This document shows, one piece after another, positions 16,328 through 24,798 of a DNA stretch of 27,328 nt. Positions within the stretch are counted from its first letter, which is position 1, and each line of letters begins with the position of its first letter. Source of the stretch: Thermohalobaculum sp035527255 (lineage in GTDB: Bacteria > Pseudomonadota > Alphaproteobacteria > Rhodobacterales > Rhodobacteraceae); NCBI GenBank assembly GCA_035527255.1, contig DATLAW010000133.1, positions 1 to 27,328 on the forward strand, given 5' to 3'. The notes under the pieces are model-generated. The model was not told the origin of the DNA. It saw only the letters and a list, made by a program, of their open reading frames with translations, and searched no databases. A program made the translations under genes and the position numbers.

Positions 16328-17673
16328 TTCGCCACCATCTCCGCTATCGGTATCAGCGCGACGGTCTCCAGTTCATCGACCCGCCATAGCACGCCCGACA
16401 ACGCCGCTGCCGCTTGCGGGCCGATCACCGGGCCAGCCAGCATGCGGAACTTGGTGTCGATATCCGCATCGCTCATCGGAAAGTCCGGATCACCGCGCCG
16501 GGTCGGTTGGCGATAGCGCTGCTCCAGCCCGCCGCGCGTGGAGATCGCCACCTCGGCCGCCCGCATCGCCGGAAACGCTGCCTCGGCTGCCGGGTCAAGC
16601 ACCAGTTCCACCCGCGCCATCATCGCCCGCAGTTCACCGTCATACAGCCCCCCCGGCGTGAATGCCGCCAGATCAATCGGCCGGTTCAACGCCGCCAGCG
16701 CGACGCAATAAGGAATGCTGAACTTCGCCTCATAAGGCGTTGACGGGTCGCGGTTTTCGCAAATCTCGACCCCGGCCCGATAGGTCCCGACTTCGATCCG
16801 CTCAATCTCGCCCGGCTCGACCCCGCCACCCATGATCGCCCGCGCTGCATCGATCGCGGCGAAGGCATGGCCGCAGCACGGATAGGGCTTGCAGGTGATC
16901 CGCTCGATGGTCCACTCGGTGCCCAGCCCCGCCACCGACCGGTCCCAGTCCACCGCCTCGCTCATCACCGCGCCAAATCCGCGCGCGGCTTCAAATATAT
17001 CCGGCACCCCGGTCAGCCCATGCCGCGCCCCCAGTGCCGCGAAAACGCCACCCTCGGCGGCGCGCCCGGCATGCAGGGGTTTGCTCATCGCATCGCTGGC
17101 GAAGGCATGGCGCAGCCCAGCGGCAAAGGTCGCTGTCGTCGTCAGCGCATGGGCGGTCTGCCCGGCGCTCAGCCGCATCGCGCAAGCCGCCGCCACCGCC
17201 GCCCCGAAATACCCCACCGTCGCCGTGGTATGCCAGTACCGGTAATGCGCCGGGTTAATCGCACGGGCGATCCGGTTCGATACTTCGTAGCCAGCCACGA
17301 TCGCCGTCAACAGATCGGCCCCGGAGGCCCCCTCACCCTCCGCCGCCGCCAGCGCCGCGCTGATCACCGACACCCCCGGATGGTACAGTCCGGGGCTGTA
17401 GATGTCGTCCACCTCCACCGAATGCGCCGCCGTTCCGTTGATCAGCGCCGCCGTCCGCATATCGGTCCCGTCGCCTGATGGCAGCAGCCGCGATGGCCCG
17501 CCGCCCGGTCGCAACGCCGCCACCAACACCGTCGCCGGCGCCTCGACGCCGCCCGCAATAGTGCCACCCCACCAATCCACCAGACACCGCCGGGCGCCAT
17601 TCAGCGCGCCGTCGGGCAACGGATGATCCCGCAACCCGACTGCAAATTCGGCAAAGCTTTCGGCTACGGTCAC
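16309..17673 (-). CDS. MmgE/PrpD-family protein (methylcitrate dehydratase / cis-aconitate decarboxylase superfamily)
   Basis: A 454-residue MmgE/PrpD protein. Polar residues shared by enzymes of this fold are present: Asp89/Asp90 and His98 in VDDIYSPGLYHPG, His148 in YWHTTATVG, Lys198 and His201 in SKPLHAGRAAEGG, and His269 in PCCGHAF. Known members include 2-methylcitrate dehydratase PrpD, cis-aconitate decarboxylase and an iminodisuccinate epimerase; all act on tri- or dicarboxylates. No methylcitrate synthase or lyase gene is near, so propionate degradation is not supported. The start is GTG with GGGAG five bases upstream. It is divergent, across 116 bases, from an isocitrate/isopropylmalate-family dehydrogenase, which suggests dehydration or isomerisation followed by oxidative decarboxylation of one polycarboxylate (inference). 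Confidence 0.9.
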   Translation of the reverse strand: MTVAESFAEFAVGLRDHPLPDGALNGARRCLVDWWGGTIAGGVEAPATVLVAALRPGGGPSRLLPSGDGTDMRTAALINGTAAHSVEVDDIYSPGLYHPGVSVISAALAAAEGEGASGADLLTAIVAGYEVSNRIARAINPAHYRYWHTTATVGYFGAAVAAACAMRLSAGQTAHALTTTATFAAGLRHAFASDAMSKPLHAGRAAEGGVFAALGARHGLTGVPDIFEAARGFGAVMSEAVDWDRSVAGLGTEWTIERITCKPYPCCGHAFAAIDAARAIMGGGVEPGEIERIEVGTYRAGVEICENRDPSTPYEAKFSIPYCVALAALNRPIDLAAFTPGGLYDGELRAMMARVELVLDPAAEAAFPAMRAAEVAISTRGGLEQRYRQPTRRGDPDFPMSDADIDTKFRMLAGPVIGPQAAAALSGVLWRVDELETVALIPIAEMVANCPIPS

Positions 17674-17721
17674 GGCAACTCCCTGAATTTGCGATTGATT
17701 GGCCGACGCTGTTGCACCACC

Positions 17722-17760
17722 TATGGCGGCGTCAAGCCGGGAATCATCTGGCGCGCCATA
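17722..17760. promoter_or_regulatory. Inverted repeat in a divergent promoter region
   Basis: TATGGCG (17722-17728) and CGCCATA (17754-17760) are exact inverted copies separated by 25 bases. They lie in the 116-base gap between the divergent MmgE/PrpD and dehydrogenase genes. Arms about three helical turns apart could bind a dimeric or looping regulator; seven-base arms can also arise by chance. Confidence 0.3.
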
Positions 17761-17789
17761 AATCCGCCAGCGGATAGGGAAACCACACC

Positions 17790-18857
17790 ATGAAACTTCT
17801 CGTCCTGCCCGGTGACGGCATCGGCCCCGAGATCACCGCCGCCGCCATGCAAGTCCTGACCGCGCTCAACGATGCCCAAGACCTGAGGCTGACGTTCGAG
17901 CATGACACCGTCGGCCTCGACAGCCTGGCCAAACACGGCACCACGTTGCGCCCCGACCTGATCGCCCGCTTTCCCGGCTATGACGGCATCATCCTCGGCC
18001 CCTGCGACACCGCCGCCTATCCGGCCGTCGAGCAGGGCGGCATCAACATCTCGGCCTTCATGCGCACCAAGCTCGACCTCTACGCCAACATCCGCCCGGC
18101 CCGCACGCCCTCCGGCGCTGCCCGCCCGTTCGACCTGATCATCGTGCGCGAGGTCACCGAGGGCTACTACGCCGACCGCAACATGCACGAAGGCGTCGCC
18201 GATCTGCTCGCGACCCCCGATGTCGCCATTTCGCTACGAAAAGTCACCCGCCAGGCCTCCGAGCGCATCGCCCGCCGCGCATTCGAGCTGGCCATGACCC
18301 GCGACCGCCGGGTCACCGCGATCCACAAAGCCAATGTGATGAAACGCAGCGACGGCCTGTTCCTCGAGGCGGTGCGCACCGTCGCCCGCGATTTCCCCGA
18401 AGTGACCCTCGACGATGTCCTGGTCGACGCCATGGCCGCCTGGCTGGTCCGCGCACCCGAGCGCTTCGATGTCGTCGTCGCCGGTAATCTCTATGGCGAC
18501 ATCCTGTCCGACCTCGCCAGCGAGCTGTCCGGCAGCCTCGGCCTGGCCGGCTCGATCATGGCCGGCGACACGCTGTGCGCCGCCCAGGCCCAACACGGCT
18601 CGGCCCCAGATATCGCCGGGCACGACAAGGCCAACCCGGCCTCGATGATCCTGTCGGTCGCCATGCTGCTCGAATGGCTCGGCGCCCACCACGCGCGATC
18701 AGACCTCACCGCTGCCGGGCGGACGATGATCACGGCGCTGGACGCCCTGCTGGCCAACCCGGCGACGCGCACCGCCGATCTTGGCGGAAAGCTGGGGACG
18801 GCGGCGTTTGGGGATGTGGTGGTTCAGGCGGTGTTGGCGCAGAAAGCGGGTAGTTGA
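17790..18857 (+). CDS. Isocitrate/isopropylmalate-family dehydrogenase (third beta-decarboxylating dehydrogenase)
   Basis: A 355-residue NAD-type dehydrogenase: GDGIG at 8-12, Arg92, Arg102 and Arg120, Tyr127 or Tyr128 in TEGYYADR, Lys180 in HKANVMKRSDG, metal aspartates Asp213, Asp237 and Asp241, and HGSAPDIAG near 269. HKANVMK is typical of NAD-isocitrate and homoisocitrate dehydrogenases and differs from the TKSN of the two tartrate-type enzymes in this window. It therefore belongs to a different branch. The substrate is probably a 2-hydroxy-3-carboxy acid with a larger side chain, but it cannot be named. It is divergent from the MmgE/PrpD gene. The Shine-Dalgarno is weak (AGGG about ten bases before ATG). 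No leuC or leuD gene is near, so leucine synthesis is unlikely. Confidence 0.86.
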   Translation: MKLLVLPGDGIGPEITAAAMQVLTALNDAQDLRLTFEHDTVGLDSLAKHGTTLRPDLIARFPGYDGIILGPCDTAAYPAVEQGGINISAFMRTKLDLYANIRPARTPSGAARPFDLIIVREVTEGYYADRNMHEGVADLLATPDVAISLRKVTRQASERIARRAFELAMTRDRRVTAIHKANVMKRSDGLFLEAVRTVARDFPEVTLDDVLVDAMAAWLVRAPERFDVVVAGNLYGDILSDLASELSGSLGLAGSIMAGDTLCAAQAQHGSAPDIAGHDKANPASMILSVAMLLEWLGAHHARSDLTAAGRTMITALDALLANPATRTADLGGKLGTAAFGDVVVQAVLAQKAGS

Positions 18858-18937
18858 ATACCGAAACCGAAGGCGGATATTGGCGCTTGGCGGAATTCGG
18901 ACGTACAATAAGATACGCCTCAAGGTCGCAATTTGAC

Positions 18938-18954
18938 CCGAAGTTGACCTTCGG
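18938..18954. terminator. Short stem-loop between convergent genes
   Basis: CCGAAG and CTTCGG form a six-base-pair perfect stem around TTGAC, 80 bases after the dehydrogenase stop in the 218-base gap before the convergent cyclase gene. There is no U-tract. The rest of the gap holds no gene that I can support. Confidence 0.3.
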
Positions 18955-19075
18955 CTTCCAGAACGCATTGGCCACCCCTATGCACACGATACTTCGCGGA
19001 GTTTATTGGCCAAGTCGGCATGGGTTAACGCAGAGCGGTCATGGCCGGGCTTTGTCCATGGCGGCCATTCCGTCT

Positions 19076-20197
19076 CTAGCTGAACAGATCGATCTGACCG
19101 ATATTCTTCGCGCGCACTTTGCTGTGGTTGCGGTATCTTAGCTTCACCGGATCGGCCAGTTCATCTCTAAAGTCGGAACTGATACGAATGGCGCCGATGT
19201 CTGTTTCTCCTTCGACCACGTCGTCAGCGTGAACTTGCTCAAGGCGGGCAGCCTTGTTTACCTCGGGACCGATCAGTGTGAACTGGTGCCGGGCAACCGA
19301 ACCGAAATCGCCACTCACGACCAGACCTATATGCAAGCCGATGCGAAGACGGAGAGCCTCTGTTCCGATCTTTATTTTGGCGACGGCTTTGACCGCTTCC
19401 TCAGCAGCTATTATGGCTCGCGAACACGTGAGCCCGACAGGCTCGTTCTCCGACATTATCCAGAAAGCCATCATCCCATCGCCCATGAACTTGTCAATGT
19501 GACCACCACACTCCGCGAGCGGCGAAGACTGAGCGTTGAAAAACCTCTGAACGATGTCGGCCGTCCTTGTCGGTGCGAACTCCAGCACGTGGTGGCTGAA
19601 ATTGACGACATCCGAGAACCAGACAATCGCACGTTCCAGCTTGTAATCTGTGAAGCGGCCACGCCCCGCTTGCAGTCGGCGGCCCAGCGCATACTCATTC
19701 ATGTAGGCTTTCAGGATGCGAGTATCGTCCTCCAACCGGCGGCTGAGAGAGGATGACTTGACGGTGGCCTCCTTCAGTTTCAGTGAGATGATCTTCGAGA
19801 TGTTTCTCCAGAGCACCTTTGAATGCGTATGCTTTTCCAGATCAGACTTGTCGATCTTCAAGAGCTCAACCTGGCTCTCGCTGGCGACAAGATCATACAT
19901 TCGGAGAAATCCATTCCCCAACAGGTTCTGCTCCCCGACAACCTCGTTCGGTCCGCGAACAAACAGCGTCCGGTTCTCATCACGAACCGAAACGGAGCCG
20001 GAGACGATAATCCAAAGACACTCCGCACGGTCACCACGAGTGCAGATAAAATTACCCTCTAGGTAGCGAAGGGGCTTTGGGTCCAAATCCTCGATCTCGC
20101 CAGCATCATCAACTAGGCCGCTCGCGATTATCGCCTCCTCATATCGCGTGCTTAACGGGCGACCACTGTTGATCTGGTGTTTTCTCGACATCGACAT
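19076..20197 (-). CDS. Class III adenylate cyclase with N-terminal cyclic-nucleotide-binding domain
   Basis: A 373-residue, apparently soluble protein. Residues about 40-125 form a CRP-type cyclic-nucleotide-binding domain with a phosphate-binding cassette (VVGEQNLLGNGFLR, Glu89 and Arg99). A helical linker follows, then a class III cyclase domain from about 188. Metal aspartates are Asp196 in WFSDVV and Asp240 in FMGDG. Lys236 in DKFMGD and Thr307 in QFTLIG fit adenine recognition, and Asn314 and Arg318 in VNKAARLE are the transition-state residues. It should make cAMP and may sense cAMP or cGMP through its own N-terminus. ATG at 20197 is used; ATG at 20191 is equally possible, and a frame from TTG at 20239 has no family sequence. 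It appears monocistronic. Confidence 0.9.
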   Translation of the reverse strand: MSMSRKHQINSGRPLSTRYEEAIIASGLVDDAGEIEDLDPKPLRYLEGNFICTRGDRAECLWIIVSGSVSVRDENRTLFVRGPNEVVGEQNLLGNGFLRMYDLVASESQVELLKIDKSDLEKHTHSKVLWRNISKIISLKLKEATVKSSSLSRRLEDDTRILKAYMNEYALGRRLQAGRGRFTDYKLERAIVWFSDVVNFSHHVLEFAPTRTADIVQRFFNAQSSPLAECGGHIDKFMGDGMMAFWIMSENEPVGLTCSRAIIAAEEAVKAVAKIKIGTEALRLRIGLHIGLVVSGDFGSVARHQFTLIGPEVNKAARLEQVHADDVVEGETDIGAIRISSDFRDELADPVKLRYRNHSKVRAKNIGQIDLFS

Positions 20198-20508
20198 TTC
20201 CGGGTCTCTCAGCGTCAGGCCGCCGACCGAACAGAGCAACGGCAGCCCATGTCTGTCGGCACTCCCATCCGGACAACATTACAGGAGCCACACTCAAGAC
20301 GCATTGATCCATGTCAGACGCCCGCCATACATCTGTGGAAAACCACGTGTCCTAAACAGGCTTATTTGTCGCCTCCTGGCACAAGAGCGACCATCAGATT
20401 GCCTTGGTGATTGTTCCGAGAGGACTCGAAAACCGACAAATGCTTCCGTCGGATCTGAGCGGCGATTTGCGGGCATCAGCGGGTTACCAACAAAAAATTC
20501 TCCGCCCC
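20198..20508. other. 311-base intergenic region between hydroxylase and cyclase genes
   Basis: This gap lies downstream of the molybdenum hydroxylase stop and upstream of the cyclase start, both on the minus strand. It must hold the end of one transcript and probably the cyclase promoter. A run of six T on the minus strand (around 20492-20497) follows the hydroxylase stop but has no stem before it. No convincing -35/-10 pair, CRP-type palindrome or small gene was found. Confidence 0.5.
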
Positions 20509-22791
20509 CTAAACCTTCCCCCTTAACGCCGCCCAAACCCTATCCGGCGTCGCTGGCATCTCGAAATGCCGCACCGCCAGCGCGTTGCATACCGCGTTGA
20601 TGACGCAGACCATCGAGCCTACCGTGCCCGCCTCGCCAACCCCCTTGGCGCCGACCGGGTTGACTTCGGTCTGGACCTCACGGGTCTGCAACTGCATCTC
20701 CGGCATCATGTCGGCGCGCGGCATGGCGTAGTCCATGAACGAGCCGGACAGCGGCTGGCCGTCGCTGTTATAGACCATCCGCTCCATCAGCGACTGGCCG
20801 ACACCCTGGGCGACACCGCCATGCATCTGGCCCGCCAGCATGGTTGGGTTCATCACCTGCCCGACATCCTCGACCACCGTGTAGCGGCACACCTCGACCA
20901 CCCCGGTTTCCGGGTCGATCTCGACCTCGCAAACGTGGCAGCCATTGGGGAAGGTCACCTTCGAGGGCGTGAAGATCGATTGCCCTGCCAGATCGGCGCC
21001 GCGCGACGCCGCCTCCGCCGCAACCTCCGGCAAGCTGACCGAACGGTCGGTCCCGGCCACCCGGAACGCGCCATCGGCAAAGGTGATATCCGCCGCCGCC
21101 GCCTCCAGCATATCCGAGGCGATCTCGCTGCCTTTCTCGATCACCGCCCGCACCGCCAGCGTCACCGACGAGCCCCCGGTCGGCGTCGCCGCCGAACCTC
21201 CAGAGCCACGCCCGCCCGGCAGATCATCGGTATCGCCTTGGGCAAAACGGATGTCTTCCTTGGCAATTCCCAACCCGTTGGCGACCATCTCGCTGAACAT
21301 GGTCTGTAAGCCCTGGCCGGTCGACATGCACCCGGCATGGATCAGCGCCGTGCCATCGGCATGCACGGTGACCCGGGCATGATCGGTGCCCGGATTGACA
21401 AACGGCCCCCCGGCGACCTCGATCGGGTTGGCATAGCCGAGCCCGCGCAACTTTCCGGTCTTGTTTGCTGCATCACGACGCGTCGAAAACCCCGCAATAT
21501 CGGCGTTCTCCGACGCCTGTTTCATGTTCTCGGCAAACTCGCCGCAGTCATATTCAAACATGAACCCGGTGTGATATGGCATCGCCTCCGGCGGGATCAG
21601 GTTCCGCATCCTCATCTCGAACGGATCGACGCCAAGGCCAGCCGCCGCCATATCCAGCAACCGCTCGATGGCAAAGGTCGCATCCGGCCGGCCAGCGCCG
21701 CGGTACGGCCCCAGTGTGCAAACATGGGTGTACACCCCGTAAGCCGTCGCCGCCGTCGGCCCCATCCGGTAGACACCGGAGATACCGCCCAGGTTCCCCA
21801 GCCCCGCCGCCAGCGAACGGCCCGACAGATAGGCCCCGATGTTCAGGTCGAAATGCGCCGTCAGCCCCAGAATTTTCCCGTCGTCGTCGAACCCCAGGGT
21901 CGCATCGATCACCGTGTCGCGGCCATGATCATCGGTCAGGAACCCCTCGCTGCGGTCGGCGATCCACTTGACCGGGCGGCCGATCTGGCGCGCTGCAAAC
22001 AGGCACAGCACGTCCTCGACATAGGCACCGGCTTTCATCCCGAACGATCCGCCGACATCATGGGCGATCACCCGCACATCGGTACCCTCGACACCGAATA
22101 TCTTCGCCAACGCGCCCTTCAGCCCATGCGGCCCCTGGTTCGAGGCGTGTAGCACCAGCCGCCCGTCAACCACCTCGCCAACGCAGCCGCGTGGCTCCAT
22201 CGAGTTGACCGAGACCCGGCTGACATGGCTTTGCAGCGTCACCCGGTACGGCGCCGCCGCGACCGCCGCCATTGCCGCCTCCATATCGCCCTTGCCCCAA
22301 ACGAAGGCGATATTGTCCGGCACCTCGTCCCAAACCGCAGGCGCGCCAGCAACGCGGGCGTCGCGCGATTCAACCACCGTGCCAACATCGTCGAGGTCGA
22401 TCTCGATCAGCCCTGCCGCATCCCGCGCCTCGGCCCAGGTCTCGGCGACAACCAATGCAATGCCCTCGCCAGCATACCGCGCCCGCCCGATCGCCAGCAC
22501 CGGCCTCGGCGTCTGGAACGCCGTCTCGCCGTTGGTGCCGGGCAGGGTGACGCCGCAGGGCAGGTGGGTCGGCCCACCCTCCGCCGCCAGTTCCGCCGCG
22601 GTCCAGACCCCCAGCACCCCCGGTGCCGCCCGCGCCGCGCTGATATCGACGCTGGCGATATCGCCCGGCATAGTCGCCCGCGCCATCACCGCATGGACAA
22701 TCCGCTCGATTTTCAGATCATCGACATAGGCGCCGCGCCCGGTGACGAAGCGGGCATCCTCGATCCGGCCCTGGAACTTTCCGTGCTTCAT
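20509..22791 (-). CDS. Xanthine dehydrogenase/CoxL-family molybdenum hydroxylase large subunit
   Basis: A 760-residue molybdopterin-binding subunit. The N-terminal (a/b hammerhead) domain starts at GRIEDARFVTGRGAYVDD. Cofactor-binding motifs follow: GGSFGMK at 247-253, PYRGAGRP at 362-369 and GVGEAG at 717-722, with the catalytic base Glu720. The loop is PYRGAGRP and lacks the Cys-containing AYRCSFR of true CO dehydrogenase, so this is a generic (form II-like) hydroxylase oxidising an aldehyde or C-H of a carbonyl or aromatic compound. ATG at 22791 has GAGGGG six bases upstream. It lies ten bases after the crotonase-fold gene. Neither the FAD subunit nor the 2Fe-2S subunit gene is adjacent, which is unusual because this family normally needs both. 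Confidence 0.88.
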   Translation of the reverse strand: MKHGKFQGRIEDARFVTGRGAYVDDLKIERIVHAVMARATMPGDIASVDISAARAAPGVLGVWTAAELAAEGGPTHLPCGVTLPGTNGETAFQTPRPVLAIGRARYAGEGIALVVAETWAEARDAAGLIEIDLDDVGTVVESRDARVAGAPAVWDEVPDNIAFVWGKGDMEAAMAAVAAAPYRVTLQSHVSRVSVNSMEPRGCVGEVVDGRLVLHASNQGPHGLKGALAKIFGVEGTDVRVIAHDVGGSFGMKAGAYVEDVLCLFAARQIGRPVKWIADRSEGFLTDDHGRDTVIDATLGFDDDGKILGLTAHFDLNIGAYLSGRSLAAGLGNLGGISGVYRMGPTAATAYGVYTHVCTLGPYRGAGRPDATFAIERLLDMAAAGLGVDPFEMRMRNLIPPEAMPYHTGFMFEYDCGEFAENMKQASENADIAGFSTRRDAANKTGKLRGLGYANPIEVAGGPFVNPGTDHARVTVHADGTALIHAGCMSTGQGLQTMFSEMVANGLGIAKEDIRFAQGDTDDLPGGRGSGGSAATPTGGSSVTLAVRAVIEKGSEIASDMLEAAAADITFADGAFRVAGTDRSVSLPEVAAEAASRGADLAGQSIFTPSKVTFPNGCHVCEVEIDPETGVVEVCRYTVVEDVGQVMNPTMLAGQMHGGVAQGVGQSLMERMVYNSDGQPLSGSFMDYAMPRADMMPEMQLQTREVQTEVNPVGAKGVGEAGTVGSMVCVINAVCNALAVRHFEMPATPDRVWAALRGKV

Positions 22792-22801
22792 GTTGATCCC
22801 C

Positions 22802-23587
22802 TCAACGCCCCTGAAACTCGGGCTTGCGCTTGTCCATGAAGGCACGGCGGCCTTCCTTGAAATCTTCGCTGGCGAAGCAGGCGGCGACCATCGCGTCGCA
22901 TTTTACCAGGTCCCGCTCGTCCGGGTTTTCCAACACCTGGGTCGAGATATACTTCATCGCCTGAACCGTCAGCGGCGCGTTGCCGGCGATCACCTTGGCA
23001 TATTCGTCGACCGCCGCCTCCAGCCGGTCCAGCGGCACCACCTGCTGGGCCAACCCTGTCCGCAGCGCGTGTTCCGCATCGATCCGCTCGGCGGTGAACA
23101 TCAGATGCCGGGCGTTGGCGATGCCGACGATATTGGTCAGCCGCTTGATCGCCTCGAACGGATACCCCAGCGCCAGCTGCGCCGCCGGCATGCCGAAGCT
23201 GGCCTTCTCGGAACAGATCCGCAGGTCGCAGGCGCAGGCCAAGTTCAACCCACCGCCGATGCAATAGCCGTGGATCATCGCGACGGTGGGTTTAGGGAAA
23301 TTCTCCACCAGCCGGTAGACCGCCCTGGACCGCGCATTGTAATGCGCTTGGGCATCCGTCGTGCCGCGCTGTTTCTCGAACTCCGAGATATCGGCTCCGG
23401 CCACGAACGACTTGCCCCCGGCGCCCGACAGCACCAGCACCCGGATTTCAGGATCGGCCTCGAACTCCTGCATGATCCGCTCCGCCGCCTCCCACATCTC
23501 TAAGGACACGGCGTTGTGCTTCTCCGGCTGATTAAAGATCATGTGGCCGATGGCGCCGTCCCGGCGTGAAAGCATTTTCTCGGTCAT
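22802..23587 (-). CDS. Enoyl-CoA hydratase/isomerase-family (crotonase-fold) protein, atypical
   Basis: A 261-residue crotonase-fold protein. Both oxyanion-hole segments are present: FVAGADIS at 61-68 and IHGYCIGGGLNLA at 105-117, so it should bind acyl-CoA. The two catalytic glutamates of true hydratases (Glu144 and Glu164 of the rat enzyme) are replaced by Asn115 and Ala135. It is therefore probably not a standard enoyl-CoA hydratase and may be an isomerase, decarboxylase, hydrolase or other crotonase-type enzyme. AAGGAA lies about seven bases before ATG. It is the middle gene of a three-gene operon, 17 bases after the CoA-transferase and ten bases before the molybdenum hydroxylase. It has no organelle or export signal. 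Confidence 0.9.
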   Translation of the reverse strand: MTEKMLSRRDGAIGHMIFNQPEKHNAVSLEMWEAAERIMQEFEADPEIRVLVLSGAGGKSFVAGADISEFEKQRGTTDAQAHYNARSRAVYRLVENFPKPTVAMIHGYCIGGGLNLACACDLRICSEKASFGMPAAQLALGYPFEAIKRLTNIVGIANARHLMFTAERIDAEHALRTGLAQQVVPLDRLEAAVDEYAKVIAGNAPLTVQAMKYISTQVLENPDERDLVKCDAMVAACFASEDFKEGRRAFMDKRKPEFQGR

Positions 23588-23604
23588 GGAATTTTCCTTT
23601 TGGC

Positions 23605-24798
23605 TCAGATGATCTGGCGCTGCCGCAGCCCGGCAATTTCGTCCGCCGACAGGCCGATGTCGCCCAGAATTTCGTCGGTATGCTCGCCCCGGTCCGGCGG
23701 GTGCGCCGCCATCCGGGTCGGTGTCCGGGTCAACGACATTGGCTGCCCGACCAGTTGTGTTGGCCCAAACGGCAGGGTGTCGATATCGGTGGCGACGCCT
23801 AGATGCTTGACCTGCGGGTCGGCAAACACCTCGTCGATCCGGTTGGCAGGCCCGCTCGGCACCCCGGCCTTGGTCAGCACCGTCGCCAGCGTCGCCGCCT
23901 TGTGGGTTTTCGTCACCTTGGTAATCGCTGCGTTCAGCGCATCGCGGTTTTCCTTGCGTTTATACTGATCGGCATAGCGCGGGTCGGCAATCCACTCCGG
24001 ATGCTCCATCGCCTCCGCAAAGCGGCGCCAGATCACCTCGCCCGAGACGGCGATATTCACCGCCCCGTCGGCGGTCGGGAACAGCCCGGTCGGGATCGAG
24101 GTCGGATGGTCATTGCCGACCTGCGGTGCGATCTCGCCGGAAACCAGCCAGCGCGCTGCCTGGAAATCCAGCATGAAGATCTGCGCCTGCAACAACGAGG
24201 TGTGCAGCCACTGCCCCTCGCCGGATTTGCTCCGCTCGATCAGCGCCGTCAGAATACCCATCGCCGCGAATAGCCCAGCGGTCAGGTCGGCGACCGGAAT
24301 GCCGACCCGCATCGGCCCACGCCCGGCCTCGCCGGTGATTGACATCAACCCGCCCATCCCTTGGGCAATCTGGTCGAACCCCGGCCGCTTGGCGTAAGGC
24401 CCGTCCTGTCCAAACCCGGAGATCGAGGCCAGAATGATCCGCGGGTTCACCGCCCGCAACGCCGGATAATCGACCCCCAGCCGGGTCTTCACATCGGGTC
24501 GGAAATTCTCCACCACCACATCGGCCTTCTCGACCAGCCGCATGAACAGCGCCCGCCCGTCAGCTTCCTTCAGGTTCAACGTCAGCGAGCGCTTGTTGCG
24601 ATGCAGGTTCTGGAAATCGGCGGTCGCCCGTCCGGCCCCCAGCGAGCCATCCGCCTCGAGGCTGGCGGGCATCTCGATCTTGATGACATCGGCGCCCCAA
24701 TCCGCCAACTGCCGCACGCAGGTCGGGCCGGAGCGAACCCGGGTCAGGTCCAATACCTTGATATGATCCAGCGCCGTCGAGGCCGGTTGATGTGGCAT
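23605..24798 (-). CDS. CaiB/BaiF-family (class III) CoA-transferase
   Basis: A 397-residue class III CoA-transferase. Characteristic segments: VLDLTRVRSGPTCVRQLADW near 15-34, WGADVIKIEMP at 34-44, NLHRNKRSLTLNLK, the SGFGQDGPYAKRPGFDQIAQ block at 127-146 and the catalytic aspartate Asp171 in IPVADLTAG. It moves CoA between carboxylic acids, for example from succinyl-CoA or another thioester. ATG at 24798 is used, with GAGAGGG about eight bases upstream; a longer frame to 24921 has no family sequence. It is first in the operon with the crotonase-fold protein and the molybdenum hydroxylase, which probably act on the CoA ester it forms. The substrate acid is unknown. Confidence 0.92.
   Translation of the reverse strand: MPHQPASTALDHIKVLDLTRVRSGPTCVRQLADWGADVIKIEMPASLEADGSLGAGRATADFQNLHRNKRSLTLNLKEADGRALFMRLVEKADVVVENFRPDVKTRLGVDYPALRAVNPRIILASISGFGQDGPYAKRPGFDQIAQGMGGLMSITGEAGRGPMRVGIPVADLTAGLFAAMGILTALIERSKSGEGQWLHTSLLQAQIFMLDFQAARWLVSGEIAPQVGNDHPTSIPTGLFPTADGAVNIAVSGEVIWRRFAEAMEHPEWIADPRYADQYKRKENRDALNAAITKVTKTHKAATLATVLTKAGVPSGPANRIDEVFADPQVKHLGVATDIDTLPFGPTQLVGQPMSLTRTPTRMAAHPPDRGEHTDEILGDIGLSADEIAGLRQRQII

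Noticed and set aside
16309..17673. Propionate-degrading PrpD
   Set aside because: No prpB, prpC or prpE-type genes are adjacent, so only superfamily assignment is supported.
18854..19141. A 95-codon + strand frame after the third dehydrogenase
   Set aside because: It has a TTG start inside the previous gene, no Shine-Dalgarno, no recognisable domain, and overlaps the convergent cyclase gene.
20483..20508. Intrinsic terminator after the molybdenum hydroxylase gene
   Set aside because: A minus-strand T-run is present, but no stem precedes it.
20566..22152. Two + strand frames of 247 and 271 codons
   Set aside because: They are antisense to the molybdenum hydroxylase, with His/Arg/Pro-rich products typical of GC-rich shadow frames.
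20509..22791. Carbon monoxide dehydrogenase (CoxL form I)
   Set aside because: The active-site loop is PYRGAGRP and lacks the Cys-containing motif of CO-oxidising enzymes.
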